Source: Shinella daejeonensis
GTDB lineage: Bacteria > Pseudomonadota > Alphaproteobacteria > Rhizobiales > Rhizobiaceae
Direction of reading: 5' to 3'
DNA: 64,000 nucleotides
Assembly (NCBI RefSeq): GCF_024281235.1
Contig: NZ_JAHWXY010000001.1
Coordinates: 372,001 to 436,000 of the forward strand
The stretch's first letter is position 1, and every line of letters starts with the position of its first letter. Of this stretch, positions 55,055 through 63,473 are shown in pieces. The notes below the pieces were generated by a model. The model was not told the DNA's origin. It saw nothing but the letters and a program-made list of their open reading frames with translations, and did no database searches. A program made the translations under genes and the position numbers.

Positions 55055-55184
55055 CTCCTGAACGTCGAAAAAGTCGCAAACAGTCAAATATTTTCCCCCC
55101 GCTCATGCGATGAAGGAACGGCGCGGCGGCGGGACAAAGCATAAAGACAACGGAACAATGCTGCCGAAGCATGGGAGGGAACAT

Positions 55185-56228
55185 ATGGTCAGTCACGCAA
55201 TCGAGGTGCGCAACCTCTACAAGATCTTCGGCCCCCGCAGCGCCGATTATGTCGATGCCGTCAAGAGCGGCATGAGCAAGGCCGAACTGAACCAGAAACA
55301 CGGGCATGTGCTCGGCCTCAGCGACATCAACATCTCGATGCCCGCCGGCGGCATCATGGTGGTCATGGGCCTTTCCGGATCGGGTAAATCGACCCTCATC
55401 CGCCACATCAACCGGTTGATCGACCCGACGGCGGGCGAAGTGCTCTACGATGGCGTCGACGTCTGCCGGATGAACGAAAAGGACCTGCGCCAGTTCCGCC
55501 GCCACAAGACGGCGATGGTCTTCCAGAAATTCGCGCTGCTGCCGCATCGCACGGTTCTGGAAAACACCGTCTACGGCCTGGAGGTTCAGGGCGTTCAGTC
55601 CGCCGAGCGTGAAAAGCGTGCGCATCAGTGGATCGATCGGGTCGGCCTCGCCGGTTTCGAGAACCACTATCCGAACCAGCTTTCAGGCGGCATGCAGCAA
55701 CGCGTCGGCCTCGCGCGCGCGCTGACCAACGATGCCGACATCCTGCTGATGGACGAGGCCTTTTCCGCGCTCGACCCGCTGATTCGCGTCGACATGCAGA
55801 CCGTGCTTCTCGACCTGCAAAAGGAGCTGAAGAAGACCATCGTCTTCATCACCCACGATCTCGACGAGGCGCTGCGGCTCGGCGACAAGATCGCCATCCT
55901 GCGCGACGGTCTGGTGGTTCAGCAGGGAACCGGGCAGGAGATCGTGCTGAATCCCGCCGACGAATATATCACCGCCTTCGTCAAGGAGGTGAACCGCGGC
56001 CGGGTGGTGAATATCGAAACCATCATGTCGCCGCCGGCCGGCGAGCCGGAGGGCCTGGCCATCCCGCGCGGCACCGTGCTCGAAAGCGTCGCGCGGCAGA
56101 TGACGGAGGCCCATCAGACCAAGGCTCACGTCGTCGACGAGGCGAACCGTCCGATCGGCGCGGTGACGCTCAGCACCGTCATCGCCGGCATGGTGTCCCC
56201 CATCGGCCACGAACAGACCGCGGCCTGA
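55185..56228 (+). CDS. Glycine betaine/proline-type ABC transporter ATPase (ProV/OpuAA-like)
   Basis: A 347-residue ATPase. It has the ProV-specific insert after the first strand (VDAVKSGMSKAELNQKHGH), Walker A GLSGSGKST (62-70), signature NQLSGGMQQRVGLARAL, Walker B LLMDEAFSALDP and switch THDLDEA. The last 50 residues (LESVARQMTEAHQTKAHVVD...) are a shortened CBS-like region where longer ProV proteins have two CBS domains. The start at 55185 follows GGGAGGGAAC. The 130-base gap before it is too small for a permease. Confidence 0.93.
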   Translation: MVSHAIEVRNLYKIFGPRSADYVDAVKSGMSKAELNQKHGHVLGLSDINISMPAGGIMVVMGLSGSGKSTLIRHINRLIDPTAGEVLYDGVDVCRMNEKDLRQFRRHKTAMVFQKFALLPHRTVLENTVYGLEVQGVQSAEREKRAHQWIDRVGLAGFENHYPNQLSGGMQQRVGLARALTNDADILLMDEAFSALDPLIRVDMQTVLLDLQKELKKTIVFITHDLDEALRLGDKIAILRDGLVVQQGTGQEIVLNPADEYITAFVKEVNRGRVVNIETIMSPPAGEPEGLAIPRGTVLESVARQMTEAHQTKAHVVDEANRPIGAVTLSTVIAGMVSPIGHEQTAA

Positions 56229-56354
56229 GGGGCCGCTCCGCCGTCCTTTCCGGGCGCAACGTTCCGCATGCTGCCGGTCGCCCGGATCCGGCCGGCAAAA
56301 CGTTGCAATCGCATAAGGAAAGCTTTATATGCGGGGAAAACAAAGGATACGCTC

Positions 56355-57374
56355 ATGACCGCGACGAACCCGCTTGCCCGGCTTCTGGCCGAAAAGCCTT
56401 TCCTGCTGGCCGATGGCGCGACGGGAACATCGCTTTTCGCCATGGGACTGGAGGCCGGGGAAGCGCCGGAACTGTGGAACGAGAGCCGTCCGGAAAACAT
56501 CACCAAGCTGCATCAGGATTTCGTCGACGCCGGCGCGGACATCATCCTGACGAACACCTTCGGCGGCACCCGCCACCGCCTCAAGCTGCACCGGGCCGAG
56601 GACCGCGTCTTCGATCTCAACCGCCGCGCCGCCGAGATCGCCCGTGCGGTCGCGGACAAGGCTTCGCGCACCGTCATCGTCGCCGGATCGGTCGGCCCGA
56701 CCGGAGAATTGCTGATTCCGCTGGGCGCGCTGACATATGAGGACGCCGTATCGGCCTTTGCCGAACAGATGGAAGGCCTGAAGGCCGGTGGCGCCGACGT
56801 CGCCTGGATCGAGACCATGTCGTCGCCCGAGGAAATCCGGGCCGCCGCCGAGGCCGCCGTCAAGGTCGGCCTGCCCTTCGTCTATACGGGTTCCTTCGAT
56901 ACGGCCGGCAAGACGATGATGGGCCTGCATCCGAAGGATATCCATGCCGTCGCCGGCGATATCGGCGAAGGGCCGCTTGCCGTCGGCGCGAATTGCGGCG
57001 TCGGCGCGTCCGATATCCTTTCCTCGCTGCTCGACATGACCGGCGCGGATCCCGCCGCGACCGTCGTCGTGAAAGGAAACTGCGGCATTCCCGAATATCG
57101 CGGCGCGGTAATCCATTATTCCGGCACGCCGCCGCTGATGGCGGAATACGCGCGGCTCGCCCGCGACGCCGGCGCACGCATCATCGGCGGCTGCTGCGGC
57201 ACGTCCTGCGAACATCTCGCCGCCATGCGCCAGGCACTCGACTCCCATGAACCGCGGCCCCGGCCGACGCTGGAGGCGATCATCGGGACGATCGGCCCGA
57301 TGCGCAACAAGACCGCGGCCGAAAGCGCGGCCCAGCCCACCCGCGAACGCGGCGGCCGCCGGCGCCCGGCATAA
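56355..57374 (+). CDS. bmt: Betaine-homocysteine S-methyltransferase
   Basis: A 339-residue homocysteine methyltransferase-fold protein (PF02574). The zinc-binding cysteines are in GANCGVGASD and IIGGCCGTSCEHL, and the substrate-binding start is LLADGATGTSLFAMGLE. In Sinorhizobium the homologous Bmt demethylates glycine betaine while making methionine, the first step in its catabolism. The ATG at 56355 is preceded by AAAGGATACGC. Position after the betaine-type transporter genes supports betaine, not S-methylmethionine, as methyl donor. The 126-base leader contains GCAACGTT and AACGTTGC 35 bases apart. Confidence 0.9.
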   Translation: MTATNPLARLLAEKPFLLADGATGTSLFAMGLEAGEAPELWNESRPENITKLHQDFVDAGADIILTNTFGGTRHRLKLHRAEDRVFDLNRRAAEIARAVADKASRTVIVAGSVGPTGELLIPLGALTYEDAVSAFAEQMEGLKAGGADVAWIETMSSPEEIRAAAEAAVKVGLPFVYTGSFDTAGKTMMGLHPKDIHAVAGDIGEGPLAVGANCGVGASDILSSLLDMTGADPAATVVVKGNCGIPEYRGAVIHYSGTPPLMAEYARLARDAGARIIGGCCGTSCEHLAAMRQALDSHEPRPRPTLEAIIGTIGPMRNKTAAESAAQPTRERGGRRRPA

Positions 57375-57401
57375 TCTGCGAAAACAGCGAGAAATTCGTC
57401 C

Positions 57402-58535
57402 TCACCTGCCGTCGAGATAGTCCCGCCAGGCGGCAAGGCCCGGCTCGATGTTTCGACGGCCGAAGCCGACACGGAACCGGTCCATCGGCACCGGCAGCAG
57501 GTCGGAGAGATAGAGGCTTGCCGGCAGCAGGAGAACGCCCTTCTCCTCCACCAGCCGGCGGCAGTGCTCCTCCACGCCATCCGCCCCCTTGTAGCGTGCA
57601 AAGGCGACACAGCCGCCATCGGGCGCCGACCAGTCGTAAAGATCCGGATAGGCGGCAAAGAAAGCCCCGAGCTTCTCGAGGTTTTCCGCGCAGAGCGCGC
57701 GATTGCGGTCAAGGATCGTCTCACGCCCCTTGAGCGCAATGCCGGCCAGCACCTCGGACGGGGCGGCGTTGCAGATCGAAAGATAGTGTTTCATCTTTTC
57801 CATCCGCGCGAGAAGCGCATGATCGCGGCTGGCGATCCAGCCGATGCGCAGGCCCGGCAGACCATAGGCCTTGGACATGACGTTAAGCGACACGCCGCGC
57901 TCGTAAAGCTCGGCGGCCTGCGGCAGCCGGCGCGCCGCATCCCGTTCCAGCCCGCGATAAACCTCGTCGGAAAACAGATGGATGCCGCGGTGAGCGCAAA
58001 GATCGACGATCTGCCGGAAAACCGCCTGATCGGCGATCACTCCGGTGGGATTGTTCGGGAAATTGACGGCGACGACCTTCGTTTCCGGCCGAAGCGCCGC
58101 ACGCAGATCATCGGGATCGGGCTGCCAGCGGTTTTCGGGCCGCAGCGCCACGCCCGTCACCTGACCGGAAATGGCCACTGGCATGGTTTCCATCGACTGG
58201 TAGTTGGGGACGGTGACCACCGCATGGTCGCCCGGACCGAGCAGCGCCAGCATGGCGCAATAAAGCCCCTCCTCCGCGCCCGCGAAGGTCAGGATATCGG
58301 CTGCGGAAAGGCCGTCGTAGGTATCCGCGATGATGTCGCGCAGCGACGGCGCGCCCCAGGTCTGCGTGTAGCCGAGCGCCAGACGATCCCACGCCTCGCG
58401 GTCCTCCGGCCCGGCGAGCGACAATAGCTCGGCCATGGTCATGGTCTCGGCATCGCTCGCCGTCATATGATGACGCGCCTGGAACTCCCAGCGCGAAAAA
58501 TGGGTTTCGAGGCGGAAATCCGGCAATAGGGTCAC
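57402..58535 (-). CDS. PLP-dependent aminotransferase, class I/II
   Basis: A 377-residue fold-type I aminotransferase. Motifs are VNFPNNPTGVI (substrate/cofactor loop), LFSDEVYRGLE (Asp for the PLP ring), NVMSKAYGLPGLRIGW with the Schiff-base lysine, and FRVGFGR (carboxylate-binding Arg). It belongs to a group of uncharacterised amino acid aminotransferases. The start is GTG 58535, with AAGGAC upstream; it overlaps the stop of the DauR/YheO-type regulator by four bases (GTGA). The coupling suggests that the regulator senses the substrate or product. Confidence 0.92.
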   Translation of the reverse strand: MTLLPDFRLETHFSRWEFQARHHMTASDAETMTMAELLSLAGPEDREAWDRLALGYTQTWGAPSLRDIIADTYDGLSAADILTFAGAEEGLYCAMLALLGPGDHAVVTVPNYQSMETMPVAISGQVTGVALRPENRWQPDPDDLRAALRPETKVVAVNFPNNPTGVIADQAVFRQIVDLCAHRGIHLFSDEVYRGLERDAARRLPQAAELYERGVSLNVMSKAYGLPGLRIGWIASRDHALLARMEKMKHYLSICNAAPSEVLAGIALKGRETILDRNRALCAENLEKLGAFFAAYPDLYDWSAPDGGCVAFARYKGADGVEEHCRRLVEEKGVLLLPASLYLSDLLPVPMDRFRVGFGRRNIEPGLAAWRDYLDGR

Positions 58536-59170
58536 GGCGTCCTGTCCTTATCGTTCATGCGCCGGGCATCGGCGAGATAATTGTAGATGGAGGCGCGGGA
58601 TACCCCGAGAAGCGCCGCCAGATGATCGACCGCATTCCGGGTATGGAAAAGGCCACGCGTATCGAGCGCCGCGGTCAACGCCACCCGATCATCGCGCCGC
58701 AACCCCGGCAGGGAAAGCCCTTCCGCCCGCAGCCAGACATGAACCGCATCATCGATCGCCGCGCGCCAGTCGCCGGAAAAGAGTAAAGCCGGACGGGGCG
58801 CGGGCGCTCCGACGAAGGCGGCAAGTAACGCCGCCGCCGCATCGAAGCGCGAAACATCGAGATTGATGCAGAGAAGGCCAACCGGCTGTTCCGTCCCATC
58901 CCGCAGGACAGCGGTCACCGACTTGATCTTCCGGCCGTCGGCCTCCGTTTTCTCATAGGGGCCGAGGACGGCGGACGCGCCCGTGAAATCGGGCTCCACG
59001 AGCGATTCCATACCGGGCTTGCGGCCGGAAAAGGCGTTCCACAGCCCGGCAATCCTGCCGGTCGCCAGATCGTGCAGCACCACCTCGCCATGGGGATCGA
59101 GAAGCGCGGCAACGGCTGCGGCGGTGGCCCCGTGGACCTTCAGTAGGGATTCGGAAGTCTTGCTCGTCAT
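58532..59170 (-). CDS. YheO/DauR-type PAS-like and helix-turn-helix regulator
   Basis: A 212-residue transcription regulator with an N-terminal YheO-like PAS domain (LLDPHGEVVLHDLATGRIAG, KSVTAVLRDG, GLLCINLDVS) and a C-terminal helix-turn-helix (HLAALLGVSRASIYNYL) of the DauR family. DauR of Pseudomonas represses D-arginine catabolism, so D-amino acid or amine control is a reasonable guess for the coupled aminotransferase. The ATG at 59170 overlaps a perfect inverted repeat, which suggests self-regulation. An open frame extends upstream to 59947 but does not match the family. Confidence 0.88.
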   Translation of the reverse strand: MTSKTSESLLKVHGATAAAVAALLDPHGEVVLHDLATGRIAGLWNAFSGRKPGMESLVEPDFTGASAVLGPYEKTEADGRKIKSVTAVLRDGTEQPVGLLCINLDVSRFDAAAALLAAFVGAPAPRPALLFSGDWRAAIDDAVHVWLRAEGLSLPGLRRDDRVALTAALDTRGLFHTRNAVDHLAALLGVSRASIYNYLADARRMNDKDRTP

Positions 59171-59190
59171 TCTGGATAATTCATCCAGAA
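59170..59190. promoter_or_regulatory. Perfect palindrome overlapping the regulator start codon (putative operator)
   Basis: TTCTGGAT (59170-59177) and ATCCAGAA (59183-59190) are perfect 8-bp arms with spacer AATTC. The first arm touches the start codon of the DauR/YheO-type regulator. The sequence to 59215 is A/T-rich, unlike the surrounding GC-rich DNA, and likely contains the promoter. A repressor bound here would block transcription initiation or early elongation of the regulator-aminotransferase pair. Confidence 0.6.
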
Positions 59191-59299
59191 TTATACTTAT
59201 TGTCAATATTGAAATGAAGCCTTCCAACACCTTCCCCGGGTTGCCGACAGCGGGCGGGCGCTTTATCCAGAGTGGTGACGATTCTTGACGGAGGTGGAG

Positions 59300-59647
59300 A
59301 TGAACGCGGAACCCGTCGCCTTCCCGGATCGGGGCACCGTTGCCGACCGGCTGGCCCGCCTCGATGAAAGCGACCGCGCCTGGCTGGAACTGCTGATGGA
59401 AAATCCACCGCAGGACGAGGCCTTTCTGGAAGGCATGCACCATGCCCTCGACCGCGCGGCGACGGCGCGCTTCCTCAATTCCCTGAAACTGGAAAAACTC
59501 GGGGAATGGCTGGGGGCCGTCGCTCCGACACGGCTGCAAATCCGGCTCACGGAAATCGCCCGATCCAGCCAGCACCCCGCCTATGCGGCATTGCGCGCCG
59601 GCCTTTCCCGCTCCGGCGGGCTCGAAAAAGCCTATCCAAGCGCCTGA
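59300..59647 (+). CDS. Hypothetical soluble protein (115 residues)
   Basis: A 115-residue, mainly helical, acidic N-terminal and basic C-terminal protein (DRLARLDESDRAWLELLMENPPQDEAFLEGMHHALDRA...). No family is recognised. The ATG at 59300 has GGAGGTGGAG upstream, and composition is that of a real protein. It is divergent from the regulator at 59170 and converges with the LysR gene, overlapping its last 16 bases. It could be under the same palindrome as the regulator. Confidence 0.7.
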   Translation: MNAEPVAFPDRGTVADRLARLDESDRAWLELLMENPPQDEAFLEGMHHALDRAATARFLNSLKLEKLGEWLGAVAPTRLQIRLTEIARSSQHPAYAALRAGLSRSGGLEKAYPSA

Positions 59648-60519
59648 ACCGGTTCGGCCGGCGCAAGCGGCGCGAAGGCTTTGCGGATCACGTCGACCAG
59701 CCCGTCGATGGCGGGTCCGCCGCGCCGGGGATTGCGCTTCAGCACGACCTGCGAGGTATCGATCTGCGAGAAACCGTCCTCGATCGTCAGTTCGCGCGTG
59801 CCCGGCGGCAGCGTGCTGCGCGACAGGGGCGCGATGGCCAGCCCGCTCGTGATGGCGGACCGCAGGCCCCCGCTCGTATCGCAGGTATAGGCGATACGCC
59901 AGGGAATGGCGTGCAGGTCGAGCGAGCGCAATGCGAAGTCGCGACACCAGCTTGAGCGCCAGTAGACAGCGACCGGCACGGGGCGTTCGAGATAGCGGTC
60001 ATGGCTGACCGACGTGACCCAGACGGTTGGATCGATGGCGAGCAGTTCGCCGGAGACGCCCTCACGCCAGTCGAAGATGACGGCCAGATCGAGCTTGCCT
60101 GCCTCCAGCGCCTCCATCTGCTGGGCGGTATAGCCGCACATGACCGTGACTTCCGTCGCCGGATGGGTTTCGGAAAAGGCGGCCAGCGCGCGCGGCAGGA
60201 TCGTCTGGCTGTATTCCTCCGGGATACCCACCCGCACAGGCCCGTCGAGGGGCTTCATCCGCATCGCCGCCGTCGTCTCGTCGACGAGCCCGACGATACG
60301 CCGCGCATAAGGCAGCAGCCGCTGCCCCTCCATCGTCAGCGACACGCCGCGCGGCCCGCGTTCGAACAGCGGCGTGCCGACCGATTCCTCCAGTTTGCGG
60401 ATCTGCATGCTGACGGCCGACTGGGTGCGGCCGAGCGTATCGGCGGCGCGCGTCACATTCTCCGCCTGGGCCACGGTGGCGAAGATCCGCAGAAGATCGC
60501 TTTCAAGGGGAGGGAACAT
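59632..60519 (-). CDS. LysR-family transcriptional regulator
   Basis: A 295-residue LysR regulator. The winged helix (LRIFATVAQAENVTRAADTLGRTQSAVSMQIRKLEESVGTPLFERG) occupies residues 8-60, followed by the two-lobed effector domain (VRVGIPEEYSQTILPRALAAF, LDLAVIFDW). The ATG at 60519 aligns with the family start; ATG 60549 adds ten basic residues. It is divergent from a DUF1127 gene with about 100 bases between starts, the classical arrangement for a LysR protein and its target. Effector unknown. Confidence 0.94.
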   Translation of the reverse strand: MFPPLESDLLRIFATVAQAENVTRAADTLGRTQSAVSMQIRKLEESVGTPLFERGPRGVSLTMEGQRLLPYARRIVGLVDETTAAMRMKPLDGPVRVGIPEEYSQTILPRALAAFSETHPATEVTVMCGYTAQQMEALEAGKLDLAVIFDWREGVSGELLAIDPTVWVTSVSHDRYLERPVPVAVYWRSSWCRDFALRSLDLHAIPWRIAYTCDTSGGLRSAITSGLAIAPLSRSTLPPGTRELTIEDGFSQIDTSQVVLKRNPRRGGPAIDGLVDVIRKAFAPLAPAEPVQALG

Positions 60520-60620
60520 ATTGCCATCTCTTTTTCTGATGGCAGCCATAATCGCTATTCGTTTGTCAAATGTCCATGGCTTTGCTTGGCTGGTGGCAGC
60601 AAACAGGAAAGGCGACGGTC

Positions 60621-60947
60621 ATGGGTGTTCCCGGACATTGGATGCAGACAATCGGAAAGGCCGCGAAACGGCTCCGCCAGCAACGGGCGGAGCGTCAGGC
60701 GATGCGATCCGTTCTCTCGCGCGACAGCGCCCGCCTGCTGCGCGACGTCGGGCTTGAGGCCGGGGAGCCGTTGCCGCTCGCCGTCCTTTCACGGCCAGGC
60801 GCAACGGCCACGCCACACCCGCTGGCGCAGGAGGAAAACGGGGCGACGGAGCATCGCGCGCTGGCGGACAAGCAGCGCGACGCCCGTATCCTGCCCTTCC
60901 CGACTATTGCGCTGCTTCCTCCGCAAGACCGGCGGCGAGCCGGGTGA
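60621..60947 (+). CDS. DUF1127-like small protein
   Basis: A 108-residue basic protein. Residues 8-50 (MQTIGKAAKRLRQQRAERQAMRSVLSRDSARLLRDVGL) resemble DUF1127, whose mark is the final L-x-D-x-GL motif; the rest is low-complexity. Small DUF1127 proteins in Agrobacterium affect RNA metabolism and phosphate or carbon responses. The ATG at 60621 has AGGAAAGG ten bases upstream; ATG 60570 lacks a ribosome site. Its 3' end overlaps the convergent VWA gene by 44 bases. Confidence 0.72.
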   Translation: MGVPGHWMQTIGKAAKRLRQQRAERQAMRSVLSRDSARLLRDVGLEAGEPLPLAVLSRPGATATPHPLAQEENGATEHRALADKQRDARILPFPTIALLPPQDRRRAG

Positions 60948-62865
60948 GCGTCAGGAATTCCGCGCGGTAGCCGAAAGGATCGTTACCCCGCGCCGCCTCG
61001 GCCAGCCCGAGGATCGATCCATAGGCATAATCCTGAAGGGCGGGCACGCCCTTCAGTTTCTGCCCGAAGGCGGCGACAGCCACCGAAAAACGCACATCCT
61101 GCGGAACGCTGTCCGGATCGGCAACCACGTCGGCGTCGGTCACCGGCAGGGTGGAAAGCTCGCTGCGTTCGGCATCCGGCTTTTTCCAGCTCAGCTTGAG
61201 AAAGGCGAGTTCCGAACGGTCGGCCGGGGCCGCCGCCCCCTCCGCCTTGTCGGCGTAGCGCAGCGGATCGTTGAGGACGGCGGGGCTACCCTTGGGGGTG
61301 ATCTCGTAAATCGCCGTCACGCGATGGCCGGATCCGATATCGCCGGCGTCCACCCGGTCGTCGTTGAAATCCTCGCGATTGAGCGCCCGCGTCTCATAAC
61401 CGATCAACCGGTATTCCGCGATGCGCGCGGGATTGAACTCGATCTGGAACTTCACGTCGCTGGCGATGGGAAAGAGCGTCGAACCCGCCTCTTCCACCAG
61501 CGTCTTCTCCGCCTCGGCCAGCGTATCGATATAGGCGGCCGTGCCGTTGCCGTTCTGCGCCAGAGCCTGCATCGCGCCGTCGTTGTAATTGCCCCGGCCG
61601 AAGCCGAGCACCGAGAGGAAGATGCCCTGCCGGCGCTTCGCCTCGATCAGCGCCTTCAGGTCTTCGTCGCTCGACGGCCCGATGTTGAAATCGCCGTCCG
61701 TCGCCAGCATCACCCGGTTGACGCCGTCCTTGCGGAAGGCTTTGGCGGCCAGCGCATAGGCCGCCTCGATACCGCCGGCGCCCGCCGTCGAGCCGCCCGG
61801 CCGCAGACCATCAATGGCGGCGAGGATCGCTGCCCGGTCCTTCGCGGCAGTCGGCTCCAGAATCGTTCCCGCCTCCCCGGCATAGGTGACGATGGACACG
61901 GTGTCGCTGTCCTTCAGCTTGCCGACCAGCAGGCGGAAGGCGCTCTTCAGAAGCGGCAATTTGTCCGGCTGATCCATCGAACCGGAAACATCGATGAGAA
62001 ACACCAGATTGGCCGCAGGCTGCCTGTCCGGCGTGGCTTCAAAGCCCTTGATGCCGATATGCAGCAGTTCCGTATCCTTGTTCCAGGGCGTCGGCATGAC
62101 GGTGACGGCGGCGTGGAAGGGTATTTCCGCCGTGTCCGGCCCCTTCCAGTCGTAAGGGAAGTAATTCACCATTTCCTCGACACGCACCGCGTCGCGATCC
62201 GGCAGACTGCCGGCCAGCAGAGACCGGCGGACATAGGAATAGGAGGCGGTGTCGACATCCGCGGAGAAGGTCGAGACCGGGTCGCTGGCCACGCTTTTCA
62301 CCGGGTTGGGGTCGGCCGCGGTGAAGCGTTCGCGGTCTTCCCGCTGCGGCAGCGGGCGCGCCATCTCCGGCGCCTCGCGCGTCAGGGAAAGAGCGTTGCG
62401 CGCCGCATGATGCGCTTGCGGCACGGCGCCGCCGAGTGCGGCAACCCCATCCTGCCGTGCGGGCAGCGTCAACATCCGCCGGCCCTCTGCGGCCGGCGGC
62501 GCGGAGGCCATGGTTTCCGCCGCAGGCGCGCCGGCGATCGTATCGGCGGGCGCGGGCGTCGACAGAGAGATCGGACCGCTGCGCATCAGCTCATAGGTGA
62601 GAAGGCCGGCGGCCGGCACGACAAGAAGCGTGGCCAACGCCGATCCGGCGAGAAATCTGCGGTTCATGACAGGGCTCCATATCCGGTTGAACATGGCGCT
62701 TCGACGTCCGCCGGCGGTCGATCCTTGGGGCGAATGGAGATTTTCCTGGTCCGCGTCGAAAGCCTGCATGGCCGCGGAGAGCGCACGGGCGCGTGCATCG
62801 GCGTCGGGAGCCGGCGGGCGGCGGGCGGCGAGTTTCTCGAAATCGGCATCGGTCATCGTCTTCAT
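60904..62865 (-). CDS. Membrane-anchored von Willebrand factor A (YfbK-type) protein
   Basis: A protein of about 650 residues. The first ~65 residues are polar and probably cytoplasmic, followed by one membrane helix (FLAGSALATLLVVPAAGLLTYEL), a low-complexity linker, the YfbK-type N-terminal region (DVDTASYSYVRRSLLAGSLPDRDAVRVEEMVNYF), a VWA domain with the MIDAS motif LIDVSGSMD (about residue 287) and a C-terminal DUF3520-like region. The start may be ATG 62865, overlapping the sigma-factor stop, or ATG 62856, better spaced from GGAAGG. Coupling to an ECF sigma gene suggests an envelope-sensing role, possibly as the anti-sigma factor. Confidence 0.88.
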   Translation of the reverse strand: MKTMTDADFEKLAARRPPAPDADARARALSAAMQAFDADQENLHSPQGSTAGGRRSAMFNRIWSPVMNRRFLAGSALATLLVVPAAGLLTYELMRSGPISLSTPAPADTIAGAPAAETMASAPPAAEGRRMLTLPARQDGVAALGGAVPQAHHAARNALSLTREAPEMARPLPQREDRERFTAADPNPVKSVASDPVSTFSADVDTASYSYVRRSLLAGSLPDRDAVRVEEMVNYFPYDWKGPDTAEIPFHAAVTVMPTPWNKDTELLHIGIKGFEATPDRQPAANLVFLIDVSGSMDQPDKLPLLKSAFRLLVGKLKDSDTVSIVTYAGEAGTILEPTAAKDRAAILAAIDGLRPGGSTAGAGGIEAAYALAAKAFRKDGVNRVMLATDGDFNIGPSSDEDLKALIEAKRRQGIFLSVLGFGRGNYNDGAMQALAQNGNGTAAYIDTLAEAEKTLVEEAGSTLFPIASDVKFQIEFNPARIAEYRLIGYETRALNREDFNDDRVDAGDIGSGHRVTAIYEITPKGSPAVLNDPLRYADKAEGAAAPADRSELAFLKLSWKKPDAERSELSTLPVTDADVVADPDSVPQDVRFSVAVAAFGQKLKGVPALQDYAYGSILGLAEAARGNDPFGYRAEFLTLTRLAAGLAEEAAQ

Positions 62866-63398
62866 CCTTCCGTCACGGACGCACCGGCACGAAGCAGCAC
62901 CTTCAGGCGTTTTCGGGCTTCGTGCACATGCCAGGACATCGTGGTTTCGGCGCAGCCCAGCACCTCGGCTGCGGCCGCGTGGGTCAGTCCCTCGCCATAG
63001 ATCAGCAGAACCGCGTCGCGCTGCCGGTCCGGCAGTTGCCCGACAGCAAGCCACAGCGCCTCGCCGCCGTCGTCTTCCGCCTCGCCGGCCGAAAGCGTCG
63101 TCTGCTCGCGCAGCCATGCCGCATCGCGCCCTTGCGCCCGGCGGCGCTGGCGCAACTGGTCGCGCGCGGCGTTCAGGGTAATCGCGTAGATCCAGGTGGT
63201 GAAGCGGCTCGTCCCCTTGAAGCCGCGGATGGCCGACGCCAGACGGATGCAGACCTCCTGCGCGACATCTTCCGCATCCTGCCGATTCCCGCACCACCGC
63301 CAGGCGACGGCATGGATGAAATCATAGCGGCTTTCGACGAGACGGGCGAAAGCCGCCCTGTCACCCGACGCCGCCTTTTCCACGAGTTCTGTTTCCAA
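62862..63398 (-). CDS. ECF-type RNA polymerase sigma factor
   Basis: A 178-residue group 4 sigma factor with region 2 (FARLVESRYDFIHAVAWRWCGNRQDAEDVAQEVCIRLASAI...FTTWIYAI) and region 4 (LPDRQRDAVLLIYGEGLTHAAAAEVLGCAETTMSWHVHEARKRL), without region 3. No C-terminal extension. The stop overlaps the VWA start (ATGA), so the two are translated together. Target promoters unknown; its own promoter should lie in the 75 bases before 63398 or within the DUF2233 gene end. Confidence 0.94.
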   Translation of the reverse strand: METELVEKAASGDRAAFARLVESRYDFIHAVAWRWCGNRQDAEDVAQEVCIRLASAIRGFKGTSRFTTWIYAITLNAARDQLRQRRRAQGRDAAWLREQTTLSAGEAEDDGGEALWLAVGQLPDRQRDAVLLIYGEGLTHAAAAEVLGCAETTMSWHVHEARKRLKVLLRAGASVTEG

Positions 63399-63473
63399 GA
63401 GCCCATTCCGGTTGCATGTATTCCGTTCTCGGACGTCACCCGCATCGTAATCCTTGGGGCAGTCCCCGAAAAA

